This document shows, piece after piece, positions 61,334-64,000 of a DNA stretch of 64,000 nucleotides. The stretch is from an uncultured Flavobacteriales bacterium (lineage in GTDB: Bacteria > Bacteroidota > Bacteroidia > Flavobacteriales_D > Crocinitomicaceae). Below the pieces are notes generated by a model, which saw only the letters and a program-made list of their open reading frames with translations, did not search any database and was not told where the DNA came from. The position numbers and the translations under genes were made by a program. Within the stretch, counting starts at the first letter, position 1. Each line of letters begins with the position of its first letter. Where the stretch lies: contig CAJXJK010000005.1 of NCBI GenBank assembly GCA_913054135.1, forward strand, positions 142,925-206,924, read 5' to 3'.

Positions 61334-63156
61334 ACAAATTCCCAAGCTGTTCTATAACTTCCTTCTTTCTCAACGAAATCTAAAAAGTCATTGTAAAATT
61401 TATCCTGACCCAATGTGGCCGAATCTCCAATAACCACAAGTTTCTTTTTAGCTCTTGTCATGGCTACATTCATTCTCCTGTAATCCTTCAAAAACCCAAT
61501 ATCACCTTTCTCGTTTGAGCGAACAAGTGAAATTATGATTACTTCTCTTTCTTGCCCTTGAAAACTGTCAACCGTATTACAATCAGCATTCTCAATTTTT
61601 GATTCTATTTCATAAAGTTGACTTCTGTAAGGTGTAATTATTCCTACTCTCTGTGTTGGATATTCATTGAACACACTTTGCAAAACCTCTACTTCTCCTG
61701 GGTTTGAGATTCCGCCCCCGTTTTCTTCCTTTACTTCTTCATGCCCACATCCCGCAGTGTCAATAAATTCAACAGCTTCATAAATGTTATTCTCAATTTT
61801 TATTTCTGCAACTGAATCATCCGCAACCAGTTTATTGTCATAGAAAGCTGAATTTGAAAAAGCCATAATTTTCTTATTCATTCTATATTGAACATTGAGA
61901 AGAGAGCGCTCTTTGTTTTGTTCTGCCGCGCGTTCAAGAATAGACTTTGACAACCCCATTTTCTCGGCTTCTCTTGATTTGACGGTGGGAGGTAATTGCA
62001 GGTCGTCCCCTGCTAAAACCATTTTTGATCCTAAATGAGAAACGCTCCAAATAGCCGGTTCAATTGCTTGTCCGGCTTCATCAATAATGATGTAATCGTA
62101 TACTTCTTTTGGTAAGTTGAATTGTTGTATTGAAAAAAATGTCCCGCAAATTACTTCTGCTCCCTCAAGTACATTTTTTGAAATGTTATTTTGAATGTTT
62201 CTAATATCTTTTCGAATTGCCTTCAATTCTATTTTGAGTTGTTTACGTTCTTGATACTCCTCTTTGCCAAAATTTCGTTTGTATTTAAAAGCCTTTTTTC
62301 TAATGTCATCCGATTGATTTTTGAGCTGTTGAAGGAGTTTGAAAGATCGATCTTTTTTTATTTTACTCTGCAGATAAGCAGGTTTAACTGCTTCATCAAT
62401 CTTATTCTCATTTCCAATTCTTACTACATTAAGCTTGTCTTGAAGTAGTTTTATAGAGATGTTGTCTACCGCAGCATTTGAAGGCGCACACACCAATACA
62501 GTTTTCTCATTTTGAGTAAGTTTTTTGATTGCGGCCACTAAAGTAGTTGTCTTTCCTGTTCCAGGCGGACCATGTATTATACTGACTTCTCTATCTGATA
62601 GAATCTCATTCACAGCTCTATTTTGAGAGTCATTTAAACTTTCTGACTGAAAATCATTTCCGATTTTTAACTCTTGCTGTCTTTCGTAAAATCTAATTGG
62701 CAGGCTATCTTTTTCAGATTCTAAGATTTTTTGTAGGCTCTTTTCTAAAGCTTCGTATGTTTTGGTGTCAACTAAAGCATTTAAGCCAACTTTGCCTTTT
62801 TTTATCCAATCTTCAATTTCTTCATCTGAACATTTAATTATCATCAAATTGTCTTTGAAGTAAGTGATTTGACCCTGAGAACATTCTTTTTCTGAATTAA
62901 AAATCTCAACAGTCTTGCCACTTTTAAAACTGCTTCCTTCTTGTTTAGGGTTAGTTTTTACGTCAAGTAGTTGGTCGCCAAAGTCATTAAATTTTAAACC
63001 AATAAACTCAATAGGATAAAGGGTTATACCTTCCTGAATTCTTTCTGAATAGTCAGATTTTTCTGTGAATGCCTTATAATGATCAAGGTCTTCTTGTTTC
63101 TCTACTTTAATGGCAGATAAGAGATTTTGAAAATGATCTTTGGTGGATGGTTGCAT
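61330..63156 (-). CDS. superfamily 1 helicase, IGHMBP2/SMUBP2-like
   Basis: The 608-residue protein has an N-terminal beta-rich region (about 40-140) and SF1B helicase motifs: GPPGTGKT (196-203), DEAGQAIEP (Walker B), LAGDDLQLPPT, the VDSFQGQEREVIIISLVRS motif V region and NVAMTRAKKKLVVIGD (motif VI). Members unwind DNA or RNA 5'-3'. The similarity to eukaryotic SMUBP-2 is only at helicase level. It is common in Bacteroidota and its precise role is unknown. Confidence 0.9.
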   Translation of the reverse strand: MQPSTKDHFQNLLSAIKVEKQEDLDHYKAFTEKSDYSERIQEGITLYPIEFIGLKFNDFGDQLLDVKTNPKQEGSSFKSGKTVEIFNSEKECSQGQITYFKDNLMIIKCSDEEIEDWIKKGKVGLNALVDTKTYEALEKSLQKILESEKDSLPIRFYERQQELKIGNDFQSESLNDSQNRAVNEILSDREVSIIHGPPGTGKTTTLVAAIKKLTQNEKTVLVCAPSNAAVDNISIKLLQDKLNVVRIGNENKIDEAVKPAYLQSKIKKDRSFKLLQQLKNQSDDIRKKAFKYKRNFGKEEYQERKQLKIELKAIRKDIRNIQNNISKNVLEGAEVICGTFFSIQQFNLPKEVYDYIIIDEAGQAIEPAIWSVSHLGSKMVLAGDDLQLPPTVKSREAEKMGLSKSILERAAEQNKERSLLNVQYRMNKKIMAFSNSAFYDNKLVADDSVAEIKIENNIYEAVEFIDTAGCGHEEVKEENGGGISNPGEVEVLQSVFNEYPTQRVGIITPYRSQLYEIESKIENADCNTVDSFQGQEREVIIISLVRSNEKGDIGFLKDYRRMNVAMTRAKKKLVVIGDSATLGQDKFYNDFLDFVEKEGSYRTAWEFV

Positions 63157-63267
63157 GAGTCACTAAGGTAACAAGAAGTGCCAAATAATTAGCTTTATTG
63201 ATTATGGCAGACCATTTGTTATGGAATGGACATTAGAAATTTTATCTTCGCAATAGAACTTTAGATT
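63157..63267. promoter_or_regulatory. divergent promoter region before the OmpA-family gene
   Basis: On the plus strand TTTG (63215-63218) and TATCTTCG (63243-63250) approximate the consensus, with a 24-base spacer and a 17-base leader. No terminator is visible in this 111-base gap. Confidence 0.4.
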
Positions 63268-64000
63268 ATGAAAAAAATATTCCTGACTTTTAGTTTACTA
63301 ATTATCGCCACAGTGTCTATGGCTCAAAATGTAACTGGGAATTGGCAGGGTGTATTAACCCATCCTAATGATACGGCAGGTTTTTCTGACAATTACCCTT
63401 TCTGGTTGAATATTGAGCAAGAAGGTGATACCATTACCGGACAATCAAGAATTGAGCTTGGGAACACAAAAGACTTTAGTGTAATGCATTTTAAAGGCAC
63501 ATTCAAAAACAAACATTTAGATATAGTCGAAAATGCATGGGAAGAATCTCATATGGGAGATGGCGTTTTTATTAACTGGTGTTTAAAGAGAATGAGTTTC
63601 ATTTATCATTGGGAAGATTCAACAGAAACCATGAGAGGTGTTTGGTCATCTTCAAAAGACTGCGGTCCTGGCGAAATCTTTTTGCACAGATCAGCAAAAG
63701 AGTTTAACAGAAGAACCTCTCAAACCTACGATTACATTTCATTTAAGGATTTTAGACAAAAGTTGCGTCAAGAAGAATCTGTGATGAATATGAAAGTGGT
63801 ATTGCCACAAGTAACTTTTGATGCTGATCAAACTCGTTTATTGGCAGAGTCAAGACCAATCTTAAAAGAGTTAAAAGATGTACTAGTAGAAAACCCTAAG
63901 GTTAAAATTAACATCTTGGGTCACACAGGTAATCTTGGGCATGATCAATATAATTTAACCTTGTCTTTAGAAAGAGCTCTGGTAGTAAAAGATTATTTAG
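63268..64000 (+). CDS. OmpA-family envelope protein (3' truncated by window)
   Basis: The frame from ATG 63268 is open to the window end (244 codons). It begins with a signal peptide (MKKIFLTFSLLIIATVSMAQ), then a beta-rich lipocalin-like part (about 20-155, VTGNWQGVLTHPNDTAGF, EGDTITGQSRIEL), then an OmpA C-terminal domain starting near 180 (VTFDADQTRLLAESRPILKEL, ILGHTGNLGHDQYNLTLSLERALVVKDYL). The peptidoglycan-binding helix has Arg in the usual place, whereas the Asp position reads GHTGN. It is truncated only by the window edge. Confidence 0.82.
   Translation, partial: MKKIFLTFSLLIIATVSMAQNVTGNWQGVLTHPNDTAGFSDNYPFWLNIEQEGDTITGQSRIELGNTKDFSVMHFKGTFKNKHLDIVENAWEESHMGDGVFINWCLKRMSFIYHWEDSTETMRGVWSSSKDCGPGEIFLHRSAKEFNRRTSQTYDYISFKDFRQKLRQEESVMNMKVVLPQVTFDADQTRLLAESRPILKELKDVLVENPKVKINILGHTGNLGHDQYNLTLSLERALVVKDYL

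Noticed and set aside
60743..63156. Anti-phage defence system from the helicase-methyltransferase pair
   Set aside because: No nuclease, specificity subunit or other defence marker is adjacent, and the helicase type is widespread housekeeping in the phylum.
1..64000. CRISPR arrays, IS elements, prophage or integrative element
   Set aside because: No regularly spaced direct repeats, transposase, integrase other than XerC, or phage structural gene is visible.

Overview
This is an AT-rich chromosomal stretch from a member of the Bacteroidota, most likely a marine-type Flavobacteriales (Crocinitomicaceae/Cryomorphaceae-like; the family is not certain). The evidence is a set of near-perfect Bacteroidota promoters (TTTG-N19-TAnnTTTG), Type IX secretion C-terminal signals (PNP...KLIKQ type), a TonB receptor/DUF4249 pair, many SPII lipoproteins, almost no Shine-Dalgarno sequences, and the Bacteroidota form of the rpsU-xerC-hpf-tRNA-tuf-rpoBC locus. 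No prophage, IS element or CRISPR array is visible. Almost everything is core genome, with accessory islands of small operons.

Layout. 1-6.3 kb: the tail of an outer-membrane barrel gene, two small secreted proteins (one DUF4468), a propeller-like secreted protein, a PASTA protein, a T9SS cargo protein and RluD. 6.4-8.5 kb: a TPR-PD40-CRD-OmpA envelope protein (PorE-like architecture). 8.6-12.5 kb: purM, a zinc-ribbon/TerB protein, prfA and pyrF, tightly packed. 12.7-16.3 kb (minus): TonB receptor, DUF4249 lipoprotein and a small secreted protein. 16.4-24.3 kb: DUF2851, PspC, a TrkA-type K+ channel, an RmlD-like reductase, an unusual AGCS symporter, an HhH protein, apt and an acyl-CoA dehydrogenase.

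24.3-40.1 kb is the information-processing superlocus: rpsU, xerC, hpf, a chalcone-isomerase-like secreted protein, tRNA-Thr(TGT)-Tyr-Gly-Thr(GGT), tuf, tRNA-Trp, secE, nusG, rplKAJL, rpoB, rpoC. The order Thr-Tyr-Gly-Thr-tuf-secE-nusG-rplKAJL-rpoBC is the same as the E. coli thrU-tyrU-glyT-thrT-tufB region. The spacers carry strong hairpins, including one structured element present twice.

40.2-51.5 kb: DUF3467, a lipoprotein, two SRPBCC paralogues, a VOC protein, a secreted nuclease-like T9SS protein, a SpoIIE phosphatase with a transmembrane sensor, and a minus-strand operon led by a GbsR/MarR-type regulator. This operon carries two copies of a 24-bp inverted repeat, one sitting on the regulator's own -33 box. 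51.6-54.7 kb: a PqqB-like metallo-beta-lactamase-fold lipoprotein and a flotillin/NfeD pair. 54.9-59.6 kb: a molybdenum-cofactor cluster (TauE-like exporter, MoaD, MoaC-MogA fusion, MoaE, MoeA) with a divergent Rieske oxygenase. 59.6-64 kb: a lipoprotein, a methyltransferase overlapping an SF1 helicase, and an OmpA-family gene cut by the window edge.

The points I consider most worth following are the GbsR-type operon with its paired operators, the lone strong Shine-Dalgarno sequence in front of hpf, the repeated structured RNA element beside tRNA-Gly and tRNA-Trp, genes whose -7 box lies 3-4 nt before the ATG (predicted leaderless mRNAs), and the AGCS symporter with a signal peptide and an inserted extracytoplasmic module.
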